From contig SKCR01023800.1 of assembly GCA_019454045.1 (NCBI GenBank), positions 1 to 64,000 on the forward strand: a DNA stretch of 64,000 nucleotides. The letters are read 5' to 3'. Source of the stretch: Zanthoxylum bungeanum (Eukaryota > Streptophyta > Magnoliopsida > Sapindales > Rutaceae). The position numbers were made by a program, and so were the translations under genes. The notes beneath the pieces were generated by a model. The model was not told the origin of the DNA. It worked only from the letters and a program-made list of their open reading frames with translations, and ran no database searches. The stretch's first letter is position 1. Each line of letters begins with the position of its first letter. Shown here one piece after another: positions 33,415 through 45,785 of the stretch.

Positions 33415-35643
33415 CTTGACTACGATAGTCTAACTATCTAGTCAACGATAATGGGTACAGTCTAACTGTTACATAGAAAAATAAAAATATTAGTCCAACT
33501 AATAAAGTAATATTGACGAAATTATTTGAAAGCGCGTAAAGCTAAGTATCTGAATGAAATTGCAAATTCAATACTAGCCTCCCACTATTTTTTGGCGAGC
33601 CTCTAACCCTCTGTCTAGTACTCGGGAAACCTAGTTCCTAGTGGGCTAGGATCCCGTTAAATAACATACAACCTTGACTTTGGCCAACAAGCTGTATGAA
33701 ACTTAACTAGGTAGATCTCGAAGATCAATTGGATCTCATCCAATTCCTAGATCCGGTAGGTGGACATCCAAGTCCGAACACATATACTTTATATATGCCA
33801 ATATGTCAAACATATTTTCCTAACCTTTTTCCTCTGAATCAACTAAGCCTTGGCTTTGGCACAACAAGCTTAATAATTCCAGTTAAGCGAGACCCGTTGG
33901 CATGGAAAGTTTCGTAATCAATGTCGATGGACAAGAAGTGATCTTGATTTTGGCCAACAAATCACAACTTGGACAAGACACCGATATGTAACAAAACCTT
34001 CATGATTCAAACACATCCGCAATTGACAATGGCCTTGACTTTGGCCAACAAACCAATGCCAACTTTGGATCTTGAATAAGAATCACTCAACGAAGGAAAA
34101 ACGCTTAATATGTTTTTGAGGGTTTTTCGCGTAAATTGGCATCCAATTTATTATCTTTGATTAGGTCTCATCATACACCCTTAAACATGCTTCTAAAACA
34201 TCATAAGGCGCAAAAGTAAATTAATAACGATATGCGGATGGATATTTAAACAGATTGTTCCTAGAACAAATCACTCCATTTCCTCTCCCCGACTAGAACT
34301 ATTCTAACTCCTACCCTTTTACAAAATACAATAAAGAAACCTCATATACATTGAGGAATAGGTGAGAAGAGAATTACAAGGAGTAAGAGATTAAAGGCTG
34401 GACACGCAGGCCCAATTTAATAAATTCTAAACTTATTACAATTTCCAAAATTGCCCTTGCCCTTCTAATATCCATCCGATATACATTATTCATACATCAC
34501 ATTTATGTATTACAATCAAAACATGTATTCACCAATCTAATCCAATTAATTAATCTTTGATTAATGACCATCCAATGTTCAAACAATGATTTGATTTGCG
34601 CGAGTCCAACTCGTTTAAGAATAAATACTTTTGAGTACGTATTCTTGAATTATATCGAACTACAACTTAAATCCAATTTATTTATATTCAATACTAATTC
34701 TAATTTAATTCCAAATTAAATATTTACACTTACATAGTTGCCTTAAAGACTTGGATTCCAAATCCAATCTTGATGGGTCTCAAAGGCCCAATAACATCTA
34801 ATGTCATTTTAATTAAAGTCCAATGGGCTTTTAATTGATTATTAAGGCATGGGCTTTGGCCATAATGGATCAAACCCAAAATGTCAAGGCCCAATAGGAA
34901 TCACCCTATTGCCATCAAATCAATTTAGGCCCAATCAAATTCTTTAAAGGGCCAAGTGATGTATTTGGACTTCATGGAATTGGTTTTGGGCCCAATTGGA
35001 TCCAATCCAAAAGTCCAAAACCAAACTTGGTCAAACCAAGCCCATTAGGCCCAAATACACACTTTTAGCCCAATTCATTTTAAAGGCATATTATCATAAT
35101 TATAATATTCCAAATATCACAATTATTTTAATTAAAGTGTATTAGCCATAATTAATTAATTAAACTCAATATTTCCAAAATATCAATTAACTTAATTAAT
35201 CATGCTTGAACTAATAATTCATGCTTAACATAAAATCAAGCCAAAACACATCATTGCATGCTTGAGACATATTGAAGCCTAAGATCATCATTTCATGCTC
35301 AACATGCACTTTGATTTTAACATGAACATTATTGACATTGATTCTAATCAAATTAAACCAACTATCATCATTTAAACATGCTTCTAAACACATTATTTCA
35401 TGTTACAAAAAACAAAAAACTGCAGTGCAAAGGGCAGTGAGGTTCGGCCAAGCTTAACATTTTTTTTATTTTTTGATTCTTTTGATTTATTTCAAATCTA
35501 ATCATGCATAACTCTAAGTTATCATGTTGTAAACATACTCAAAGCATCAATTTCAAAAAATCATGCTCAAAACATAAAAGCCCCAAATTTTTAGGTTCAA
35601 AAACCCTAGAAATTATCATGCTTAAATTAGGCTCTGATACCAT
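33415..35643 (-). other. 5' leader of copia F
   Basis: The 2.2-kb untranslated leader. It contains the four GTTGGCCAAAGTCAAG-type words (inverted here, about 33672, 33848, 33943 and 34033). It also has hairpins such as TTGGAT-TCCAA-ATCCAA (34751-34767) and TAACA-TCTAA-TGTCA (34792-34806). The primer site for tRNA-iMet is at 35630-35642. No coding frame is supported. Confidence 0.75.
35630..35642 (-). promoter_or_regulatory. Primer-binding site of copia F
   Basis: In element sense TGGTATCAGAGCC, complementary to the 3' end of initiator tRNA-Met, one base from the 5' LTR end (CTAACA). Confidence 0.95.
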
Positions 35644-37542
35644 TGTTAGTGTTCCTAGAACATTATTAGGATCTAATAAGCATGAATAACAATAGATATG
35701 CTCAAAACATAAAGGTGTGGAATAAACTTACAATGAGTGATAGAGCTTTAAAAATTTTTGAGATTCAAGATCTCCAAGATCCAAGCTTTTGGATGATTCC
35801 AAGCTTTTGAGTAGTTTCCCTATCACCTTTGTTCACTTCCAAAGTGCTAGCTTTTTGTTGATTTGAAAACAAATCAAAGAGAAAAGAAGGAGTGTATTTT
35901 CGGCCAAGCCAAGAGCTTCTAGGGTTTCAAGTTTTGATTTTGTAAGTGTTTCAAAAGTTGTAGAGAAGCCTTTTGTCATTTACCCTAAAGTGAAACCATT
36001 TCATCTTTTACCCAAAACTAGGTAGATATTGGTAAATGGTATTCAAAAAGCAAAACAAGTTAGTTGTGTGGTGGGAACACCAACCACACTTTGGCTCCAA
36101 ATATTTGAATCCGAAATTCAAATATCTCTACGGATATTTGCCGCGGCTCGGTTCCGTTTAATCCGATTAAACGAACCTTCGTCGCTAAATAATTAAATAT
36201 AATTGAATTAAATAACGATGCCTCACAAATATATTACGAACGTCGTTCACGAACTAATTCTAAATTAATTCGTTCGTTCGCATTAAAGTCCGACTTTAAT
36301 CTCGTAATGAAATCCAATCCATTTTAATATATCCGATATATTAATTTTAGCCCATTTGAATAAATTAAATAGAAAAATCAAATTTAACTATTAAATTTAT
36401 TTTACCGATTAATTCCAAATTAATCGCGTTCTTTCTCTACTGAACACATTTAATCCCAGATTAAATAAAGCCCTTATTAATCCCAGATTAATTTTCTCTC
36501 TCTAATTAATCCCAGATTAATTCTAATTTAAGTCAACTGTCATCGGTGAATCATTGGAAGCGACCCAAGAGATCTCTGGATATATTGGCAGTAAATTCGG
36601 TTATCTGACTATCCGATAAAGTGAGTATCTCGTACTACGTGCTTACCGATTTACAAGACATGGTTGGCTTCTAGCAAAGCACCGTGCCTACCCAATTCTC
36701 CAGAAATATTCTTACTGGAATATATAATCTATGTCAGGCGTAGAATACCCAGTATCTCGTATTACGATCCAGTATCAGATGTCACGTGCTAGGCCTAGGG
36801 CTGGAATAGTGTCTGCCCCGTACGAAGCACATATCGGATATCAAACAACTAGTCTCTTTGAATCGGATAATCATGACCTTGTCACATTATCCCGATGGTG
36901 CCAACACAATAGAGAACGAGTTATGAATCCCTGCGTGATCATCATCTCCATATGTCTGGAGTGATACTTCCGTCTTGACATCACATCCAATACACTACGA
37001 TTCTCGATAAACCCAATAGAGGCGTACACAGAACCTGTTAAAGCCCTGGACGACCAAAACCAAAGTTTACCGATTGTCGCAAGTATTAGCGATGTAAGTC
37101 TCAGGTTAAGACCAAATACATCTACCCTGACGCGGACTCCTATAGACACATATACATACTACCAATGGGATTCCGCGGGGACCATCGGTAAAACACAACC
37201 TCCTATCGCACTTGCATAAGTATCCTCTACTTAAACATATGATAATATGCCGTTATGCCCTCACAACGCGCACAAGTGCAATACTAGTCTATTCCGCATT
37301 ATCGATGTCTAGTCTCGATAATACTACGACTAGGGATATTTAATGATTAAACCTTTATGGATTGATACTGTCTCATATCATCTCAATCCGGAACTAATCA
37401 TATGGACTTTTATCATTTATATATCAAAGTAAATAATAATTACGAAATGATAAAAGGCAATTTCAATACTACATAGTCAATTTTGTACAAAAACATAATG
37501 TCTTTTACAAACAGTGACGCTATGGGTCATAATTGTCTAACA
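35644..37542 (-). repeat. 5' LTR of copia F
   Basis: 1899 bp, TGTTAG to CTAACA. A deletion of about 35 bp near 37180 separates it from the 3' LTR. The hairpin ladder at 36155-36522 matches that at 27975-28342. Confidence 0.95.
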
Positions 37543-38680
37543 ACGAATGCATCAGAAGTACACGGGAAGAGCAGAGACGTAAGACGTGCGACTAGTGAAA
37601 AGAATCACTGGCGTCACGGTGCCCAACTTCTTGTCACTGTGGCACCTTTAGCATTCCTGCATACAAAATCCAAAGGGATTGGCACCTTTTCCAACACCGC
37701 GGCGCCCCATAGACACCTAAAAATGCAAATTTTAGGGTTTTACATTCACAAAGACTCCAAGGCTTTATTATAAATACATAAGTTTGTCCAAGACTCAAGG
37801 GATGAGGCTAATACACAACACAAGATACAAAACACATAGTTTTAGAGAGATCCAAAGAGGAGGATTGAAGAGCGACAAGAGGAGACGAAGGCGGTGACGT
37901 CTGAAGAGGAAGGGATTCAATTCAGGTTTTATCTTCTTGTTTCTTTCTTAGAACTCTAATGATTTCCATTAGATTCATGGACTTGTTCTTATTTTTTTTT
38001 TATCTTTAGTTATGAACTAACTCCTTAATTCTGGAGAATGATGTAACTGATGCTTGAGCCTTCGTATTGTTTGTTAATTTTGTTAAAAAAGTTATATTTT
38101 AATTTATTTATATTCTTTTGAATTTAATGCTTCTTATTTGCTGGCCACAAATTAAGATGATGTATGTTTAAAATCTGTCACTCGGGAGATAGGAATTTTG
38201 AATAGGATCTAGAGAATATAACCTATGGATTTTATAAAGTTTGGGAGAATCTATAGTTCATTTGAAGTCGTTAACACTGAATCATAAGACGTAATGAGTT
38301 GTTAATTACTAGATTTTTATATGGATATCGAAATCTGTAGTTGATAATATTTTCACTGTTACTCGGGAGATGGAGTGAATACTTAGGATTCTTGACTTAT
38401 AAACAATACAACTGAACAAGTTAATTGGCATGACAAATACATATGGGATAGCTAGGTTAAAACAGACTCTAGAATCTCTATCTTATTAGTTCCTCCAACG
38501 TAATTATTTTCATATTTTACTTATTTAATTAAATCTTTATTATTTATCTTCTAAATAAAATTAGGATTATCAATCATAATACTTAGTGTGAATAAACACA
38601 ATTCCTATGGGTTTGACACTCTTAACTCACCTTATTAAACTTGACACCGTACACTTGCGGTACGATATAAAATATCACAA
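37543..38680 (+). repeat. 5' LTR of C, second part
   Basis: Continues the LTR of C after copia F and aligns with 41638-42780. It contains words of the type GGCGTCACGGTGCCC and GGCGCCCC (37610-37710), and the ACTCGGGAGAT repeat (38180 and 38350). It ends near 38680, before the primer site. Confidence 0.85.
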
Positions 38681-38683
38681 TAA

Positions 38684-38708
38684 GTTTTTGATGCCGTTGC
38701 CGGAGATT
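38684..38708 (+). promoter_or_regulatory. Primer-binding site of C (tRNA-Asp type)
   Basis: The sequence GATGCCGTTGCCGGAGATTG is close to the complement of the tRNA-Asp 3' end that primes Athila/Tat-type elements. Two differences suggest decay. Confidence 0.7.
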
Positions 38709-38872
38709 GTTTGTTTAATTTACAGTAAGACTATTACCAAGTAATCTAATCTTTAATTAAGATTTAGATTTATTATTTATATTTTATTTATTTATTTTTG
38801 TTTGTATTTATATTTTGTTTATTAATTTTTTTGGTGTTTTGGTGTTTCAGTGAATGTGAAGATCCACAAGTA

Positions 38873-40120
38873 TCAACTCGTACCTGCTTGATCCTGAAAT
38901 AGAAAGAACATTAAAGAGACTAAGGAAAGAAAGGAAAATTGAAAAGAAAGCAATGGAGGCTGAAAACAGAGACATCAATCCACACTAGGGGGTAATTAGA
39001 GATCACTTCAAGCCAATCATTGATGATACTTATTCTGGGATTGCCCATCAACCAATCAACGCCAATAATTTTAAGCTAAAACCTGCATTGATCAACATGG
39101 TACAAAGGAATCAGTTTGGGGATTTAACTGTAGAGGATCCCAACATGCACTTAAGGATGTTCCTGGAGATCGCAGATACCATAAAGATGAATGGCGTGAG
39201 TAAAGAGGCTATCATGCTACGTTTATTCTCATTCTCTTTACGGGATAAAGCGTGTGATTGGCTTTAGTCAATACAAATGGGGAGTATCATGACATGGCAG
39301 GATATGGCCACGAATTTTTTTGAGAGATTCTTTCCACCAGCTAAATCAGCTCAACTGAGGGTGTAAATTAGCATATAAAAGCAGCTAGAAACTGAGATTC
39401 TGTATGAAGCATAAGAGTGCTTTAAGGATTTACTCCGAATATGCCTAAACACGATTATACAGACTGGGCCTAGATTCAGTTATTCTATAATGGGCTGAAT
39501 AGTTCAAATAAGACCGTGGTTGATGCAGCATCTGGGGGAGGCCTATTCAAGAAATCAACTGAGGATGCTTATAATTTGTTAGAGGACATGGCCATTAACT
39601 ACTTTTAATGGCCAAGTGAACACACTACGGTGACCAAAGTGGCTGGAATATATGAAGTGGACCCTCTTATGACACTTATAACACAAATTTCCACCCTATC
39701 GACTCAAGTAGCAGCCCTCATAAATCCACGAGCACAAGCATCTATTGAATCACCAACGGCTACAAATAGACTGTTATTGGAAGGAGACCTGAACTTTGAG
39801 CAAGTCCAATATATGAACAATTGGAACTTCAACAGCTATAGAGGCAATCCTGTGCCTAACTGTTATCATCTGAACCTGTCATATACTATTCAGAGAATGC
39901 CTTGCAACCTTCACATGGTTTCGATTATCAAAGAGTTGAGCAAAATTCTTCCTTAGAAGATTTTATAAACACATTTGTTGCTAATACTTCAGCGAGGTTT
40001 GAGAAGAATATGTCAAGGCTGAATAATATTGAGACACACATGGAAAATATCTGGGCAATAATGAAGTCCTCAGAAACACAGATTGGGCAGATTATTTCCT
40101 CCATGACCAAGCAGCGGTAA
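38873..40120 (+). pseudogene. Gag remnant of element C
   Basis: Begins with a region matching the D gag start (LDPEIERTLKRLRKER in C). It continues with DLTVEDPNMHLRMFLEIADT and MLRLFSFSLRDKACDWL, the typical plant Athila/Tat gag core. Stops occur at several tryptophan or glutamine codons. The last pieces are 39630-39956 (VAGIYEVDPLMTLI) and 39902-40120 (coiled-coil-like). There is no protease or polymerase after it. Confidence 0.8.
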
Positions 40121-41479
40121 GGGGTATTTGGACAAACTGCCACAGCCGCCAAGCTATCATTTTCATGTCAAAGCAGCCAGTGGATACAAAAGAAAAAGCC
40201 AATATGACATTTGGGTGGTTGCGTCTGGCTGAAGACGTTAAACTTAGCACTAGTATGGAGGCAACCCTTGCATTTGTTTAATTAATATCTTCTTTATTTT
40301 TAAATTTTATTTTTATTATGTGCTATTTTTTATTTATTAGTTTTCATGTTATTTATGCAGGTAACACGAAACACACAAAGCCCGCGCAACCAAATTCTGA
40401 ACAGCAGAAGCCTGATCAACTCCATGTACGGTAGTGTTGTTCCTCACTCTCATTTCTCTATATTTATCTTACATTGCGGACAATGCAAATTTTAAGTTTG
40501 GGGGTGTGTGCATGTAGTGATAGTTCCAGTTTAATTTAAAAAAAAATATTTTTTTGTTTTTATTTCTTGATAGTAAAGCATAAGTCTAAATGATGAATTT
40601 GTCTACTTTAGATGAAATCTTAGAAACGATAAGTTCCCAATTGATTTTATCTAAAGCTTTGAGTAGATGATTTAGGTTAGACTCGTAAGCACTTAATAAT
40701 AGGTTTTTAGCAGTAAGAACCTAAGTAGTGGCAAAGTGACTAGTTGAAGAAGTTTTTTACCGATGAATGACTGTTTGCTTAGATATCTATCTCATTAGGC
40801 TAGTATTATGATGTATGGTATTATAAGAAAAAGAAACCACCTATAACTGATAAGGGTTAAGCTACATATGAGTGAGTGTTAGGACCACTATGAGAAGAAA
40901 TGCTACCTTAAGGTAGGTGTGTTGAAAAAAATCGTACCATACTGGGCAAAGAAAGGGAATTACAGAGTTAAATTGAGATATCTAAGTTAGTTTGAACCAT
41001 TGGATCTCAATTTTTGAGACGAAATCTTTGAGTTGGCTTACTTATGAATCGAGCCGTGAATGAACCTTTACACATGCACACTGTGAGTCTGACTTAGATG
41101 GTTTATTCAAGAACTTGGATTTTATGTCGCAATTGCGTACTTTGAAGGTTCCCTGGTTTTATTGATAAACACTATTTGAGGACAACTTTATGCGTAACTA
41201 TCTGGATTATTTTATTTACTTTCTATTTATTTTTATATTTTTGCATGATTGTATGTTTTTGAATGACGTTTGTGGGTGTCGTCGCTGTAAGCCCTCACGA
41301 GACTACAACTCGTCCACTAGGGCGGCCTAGGGGTTTAAAGTCTTGTTGTAAACACTAAATGCAATAGTGATATCTACAAAAATGGCCTAGTTAATTTTGT
41401 TACTTATTGTTTGTTTATTTATTTAGTTTTTATTTTGTCGTTTGCTCGGGACTAGCAAAATCTTAAGTTTGAGGGTATT
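40121..41479 (+). other. Non-coding 3' region of element C
   Basis: 1.36 kb without a supportable gene. Two purine tracts of the same make-up, TTAAGTTTGGGGGT (about 40493) and TTAAGTTTGAGGGT (about 41463), flank most of it. The second abuts the 3' LTR and should be the true polypurine tract. Athila-type elements usually carry an extra region between such tracts. Confidence 0.6.
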
Positions 41480-42780
41480 TGACAAGTGTGGTTTATACCC
41501 ACTTATTCCTGCATTCTTAGCTTACTATTTTGCTAGTTTATGTATCATTTCATATATTTTGTAGTCCTTTTATGTTTTATTTCTAGGAAATATTGATACA
41601 TGGATCTTGGGGCATTTACATGTTTTGGGACCATACGGACGCATAGGAAGCATACGGGAAGAGCAGAGGCGCAAGACGCGCGACCGGTGAAAAGAATCAC
41701 TGGCGCCGTGGCACCCAACTTCTTGGCACCACAATTCCTTCAGCATTCATGCATGCAAAATCCAGAGAGATTGGTGTCGCAACACTAATTTTTCGGCGCC
41801 GCGGCACCATGTAGACACCCAGAAACCCAAATTTTAGGGTTTTACATGCACAAAGACTCTAAGGCTTTATTATAAATTCATAAGTTCATCCAAGACTCAA
41901 GGGAGGAGGCTAATACACAACACAAAATACAAAACACATAATTTTAGAGAGATCCAAGGAGGAGGATTGAAGAGCGACAAGAGGAGACGAATACGGTGAC
42001 GTCCGAAGAGTAATGGATTCAATTTGGGTTTTATATTCTTGTTTCTTTATTAGAACTCTGATGATTTCCATTAGATTCATGAACTTTTTCTTATTGTTTT
42101 TATCTTTAGTCATAAACTAACTCATTAATTCTGGAAAATGATGTAACTGATGCTTGAACCTTTGTATTGTTTGTTAATTTTGTTATGAAGTTATATTTCA
42201 GTTTATTTATATTCTTTTGAATTTAATGCTTCTTGTTTGCTGGCCACAAATTAAGATGATATATGTTTAGAATCTATCACTCAGGAGAGAGGAATTTTGA
42301 ATAGGATATAGAGAATATAACCTAGGGATTTTATAGAATTCGAGAGAATCTATTGTTCCTTTGAAGTCATTAACACAGAATCACAAGACGTAATGATTAT
42401 TAATTACTAGATTTTTATAGGGATATCGAAGTCTGTAGTTGATAATATTCTCACTGTCACTCGGGAGAGAGAGTGAATACTTAGGATTCTTGACTTATAA
42501 ACAATATAACTGAACAAGGTAATTGGCATGGAAAATATATAGGGGATAGCTAGGTGAAATTGGACTCTAGAATTTCTATCGTATTAGTTTCTCCTGCATA
42601 ATTATTTTCATATTTTATTTATTTAATTAAATATTTATTATTTATCTTCTAAATAAATTTAGGATTATCAATCGTAATACCTAGTGTGAATGAACACAAT
42701 CCCTGTGGGTTCAACACTCTTAACTCATCTTAAATAAAACTTGACACCGTATATTTGAGATACGATATAAAATATTGCAA
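41480..42780 (+). repeat. 3' LTR of C
   Basis: 1.3 kb, TGACAAGTGTGG to ATATTGCAA, uninterrupted. It shows what the 5' LTR looked like before F inserted. It contains GGCGCCGTGGCACC (41702), GGTGTCGCAACAC (41772) and GGCGCCGCGGCACC (41795). Confidence 0.9.
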
Positions 42781-42789
42781 CTCAGATCT

Positions 42790-43639
42790 CTGTCACACAG
42801 ATAAGTTGGTGCCAATTTTGAATGGCTTCAATCTTCTGGGAGTCTATATCAATTTTTTTTTAAAACACAACATGTCCAAGAATACAACCCTAGACAACCA
42901 AAACTCACTTTTAGAAAACTTGGAAAATAACTTGTGTTCTGTCAACGTCTGTAGTACCTGGTGCAAATGCTCTTCATTCTTCTATTCACTACGAGAATAC
43001 ACCATAATGTCATCGATGAAAACTATCACAAATCTATCTAGAAAAAGGTCTAAGTACCCAAATCATCAAGTCCATAAAAGGCGCGGGGGCATTGGTCAAG
43101 CCAAACGATATCACCAAAAACTCATAGTGTTCATATCTTGTTCGAATAGTTTGATTCATCACATCACTCTTCCTAATCTCAAACTAATGATACCTTGACC
43201 GTAGATCGATCTTTGAGAAACATTGCACCCCATGTAGCTGATCAAAAAAGTCATCGATCCTCGGTAACAGATACTTATTCTTTATCGTTACCTTATTCAG
43301 CTGTCTATAGTCTATACACAACCGAAATGTTCCATATTTCTTTTTGGCGAAAAATACTGGAACGCCCCATAGGGATACGCTGGGGCGAATGAAACCATTA
43401 GCCAATAAATATTACAACTATTCCTTCAACTCATTGAGTTTTGCAGAGGCCATCCTATATGGAGGAATTGATATAAATTGTGTGCTCAGAACCACATCTA
43501 TGCAGAACTCAATCTCTCTACCCGACGGTAATCCTGGTAACTCATATAGAAAGACATCAGAATACTCTCTTACTAATGGAATCTGCTCAATGCTCATTTC
43601 CAAAACTCTACTATCCGTCACATAAGCTAAGTAACCCAC
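42790..43639 (-). pseudogene. Reverse transcriptase remnant of gypsy B
   Basis: Frames 43418-43639 (EYSDVFLYELPGLPSGREIE) and 43184-43405 ([38 protein letters not shown]) are the start of a Ty3 RT. The catalytic FIDDIMVYS is visible near 42996-43022, and KFSKCEFW near 42880, but with stops and frame changes. The frame breaks at element C. Confidence 0.85.
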
Positions 43640-43711
43640 GTTTCTCTTTTGGAGAAGCTTATACGCTTACATTAACGGTATCAAATTATGAGGTACTACA
43701 CTCTTATCCCC

Positions 43712-44230
43712 TTAATAAATTTTAATTAATTTGTCGGGAATATGCAAAGTAATAGTCTTCTCTAGGCAATCTAATATCGCACGATGCATAGGTAACAAAT
43801 CCATCCCCAAGATGACATCAAAACCTAAAATGATCAACACTACCAATTCAACATAATACGTGTGTCCATCTACATATACTGGACAAGCCTCCACTCCCAT
43901 TGTAACCTTTATAGATTCTTATACTGGAGTAGCTATGATGAGGGGCGAGTCTAATGGTTCTGTATCTCTACCCAAACAAGTCACAAAATATGGTGATATG
44001 AAGGAATGATTAGCGCATGAATCAAACAATACTCTAGCAAACATTGAATTAACTAATAGTGTACATGTGACAACTGCATTAGATGTCTGAGGATCCTGAG
44101 GCATGAGAGTATACACTCTACCCTGTGCTCTGCTCATGGAAGCATGTCCTCGGTCACCCACTTGTTGTACCCTTCCTCCTACTGTCTGACCCCTATCTAT
44201 CGATCTATGCTTTCCTCCTCTCATACTCAT
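43712..44230 (-). pseudogene. Protease remnant of gypsy B
   Basis: Frame 43919-44230 contains FARVLFDSCANHSFIS, the retropepsin active region. The usual D-S/T-G-A is D-S-C-A here, so a catalytic-loop glycine is lost. Frame 43712-43900 (ILGFDVILGMDLLPMHRAILDC) is the second protease half. A stop at 43916-43918 separates them. Confidence 0.85.
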
Positions 44231-45595
44231 ACTACACTATGGTTGGTGTACAAATGGAGCAAAACTGGAGGGTGGCAACTGATCTGCTGGTACTGGGCAA
44301 TCCCTCTTCAGATGACCGATCTGTTTATATCGATAACAACCTTTGACCCCAAGACTACAAGCTCTCGGATGAGATCGTCCACATGTCATACATACTGGGG
44401 CAGTACGCCCCGGTCGGGCTACCGAGTAGAAGAAACTGTACGAGAGGTGATACTCTGAGTAGACATATTATTTGGACCTCTCTAAGACTGGCCCATATCT
44501 CGATGTGCAGTGGGAGGGGTTGACATCTGCTGCTGTCTACTTGGGCCACTCTACTGTGGCCTAACTTTTCATCAGATCTTGGCCTCTTCCGAGACACTTT
44601 CTCTACATGCCTCTCCCTAATTCGCGCCTCAAATAGGAGAAAAACATCCAAAACTTGGGTATAAGTGGCAATCCCTTTAAAATGGATAGACTGAAATAAG
44701 AAATCACGAAGCCCATTGACAAATCTCTTCACTTCCATCTTTCAGTACTAACTAGATGTGAGACATACCGGGATAATCGGGTAAGCTGTCTATCATACTG
44801 AGAAACCGTCAACTGCTTCCCTTGGACTAACTGCTCGAACTATCGAGCTTTGGCATCCCTAATACTCCGTGGTAAAAATCTAGACAATAATAGTGTGTTG
44901 AATTTAGTCCAAGTCAATGGAAGAGCACTCCACCGTCGACTATCTCGAAGGGCCATAAACCAAGTGTTGACTACATCTCTCAATTGAAAACTGACTAGCT
45001 CTACTGTCTTCTCCAGTGAAAATCATAAGATGATAAGTATACGATCCAACTCCTCAATAAATCCATAGGGGTCGGGGGAGGATTTTACTCCCGAAAATAT
45101 CAGTGGATGAAGCTTCCGAAAGTCATGCAAAGAAACCCCCAGCTCTTATCGCTGGCATCACCTGAACTGTTACTAGAGGAGGTCCATATGGTAAAGAGGA
45201 TGGTTCTACTTGGACAACGGTAAAATTCGATCTAACTGGGGAACTAATGTCTGGTGAGCCGGTGTAGGTCCTACATATGGAGGTAAAATGAGAGCTATAA
45301 GTTCTACAACTCTCGGCTCTTGGCCTGGAGGCTGCTACTGATGGCTAAACAACTAAACAAGAGCTTCTACGGAATGCTGAATTTGCTGTAAACCCACAGC
45401 TACTGCATCATCAGTCTGAATCACAGTCTTTCCCTATCATCTCTTACACCCCTTCATGTACAGATTCAACTTTCCGTCCCCTATCTGGCTTGGGGGAAGG
45501 TGCTACTGATCTCTGATCTGGGTCTATACCTTGGGGGTGCCTTACCACGTCTGGGTATACCTCTGACTCCGGTTATAACTTTGGGTGGCACTATA
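44231..45595 (-). pseudogene. Gag remnant of gypsy B
   Basis: Starts near 45590 in minus sense (PPKVITGVRGIPRRGK). The 44355-44738 frame has KRFVNGLRDFLFQSIHF and AYCPSMYDMW, the gag end with a zinc-knuckle region that has lost its pattern. Several stops. No other gene is seen in this interval. Confidence 0.65.
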
Positions 45596-45785
45596 TCTAA
45601 ATAAACAAGAAAGGAAATTGATCAATTGAATTCTTAAAAATTTATAACCAATAAAAATGAGACATACTTCAGGACAAAGATATTAGAGAACAACCCCTTA
45701 TATATTAGGTATACTATATATATAAGACACTACTACTCTCCCACTGTAATTACTGACTCCCTAGGCCATGCTCAGATACCATCGT

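Larger units (their letters stand above)
27468..37542 (-). mobile_element. Copia element F: Ty1/copia retrotransposon, best preserved of three
   Basis: Minus-strand element of 10.1 kb inserted in the 5' LTR of C. The 3' LTR is 27468-29389 and the 5' LTR 35644-37542, both TGTTAG to CTAACA. The flanks ACGGA (27463-27467) and ACGAA (37543-37547) fit a 5-bp target duplication with one change. The primer site at 35630-35642 is TGGTATCAGAGCC in element sense, a perfect tRNA-iMet match. The two LTRs are very similar except for small indels, so F is the youngest of A, E and F. All copia domains are present, but with several stops and frameshifts. Confidence 0.95.
27306..42780 (+). mobile_element. Element C: non-autonomous Athila-like LTR element, inserted in gypsy B
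   Basis: 5' LTR 27306-27467 plus 37543-38680 (split by F) and 3' LTR 41480-42780. Both start TGAYAAGTGTGGTTTATACC and end near ATATYRCAA. The primer site at 38684-38708 (GATGCCGTTGCCGGAGATTG) resembles the tRNA-Asp site used by Athila-type elements. The only coding region is a broken gag; protease, RT, RNase H and integrase are absent. Without F the element is about 5.4 kb. Possible target duplication CGGAT (27301-27305) / CAGAT (42783-42787). Its gag start resembles that of element D, a candidate helper type. Confidence 0.85.
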
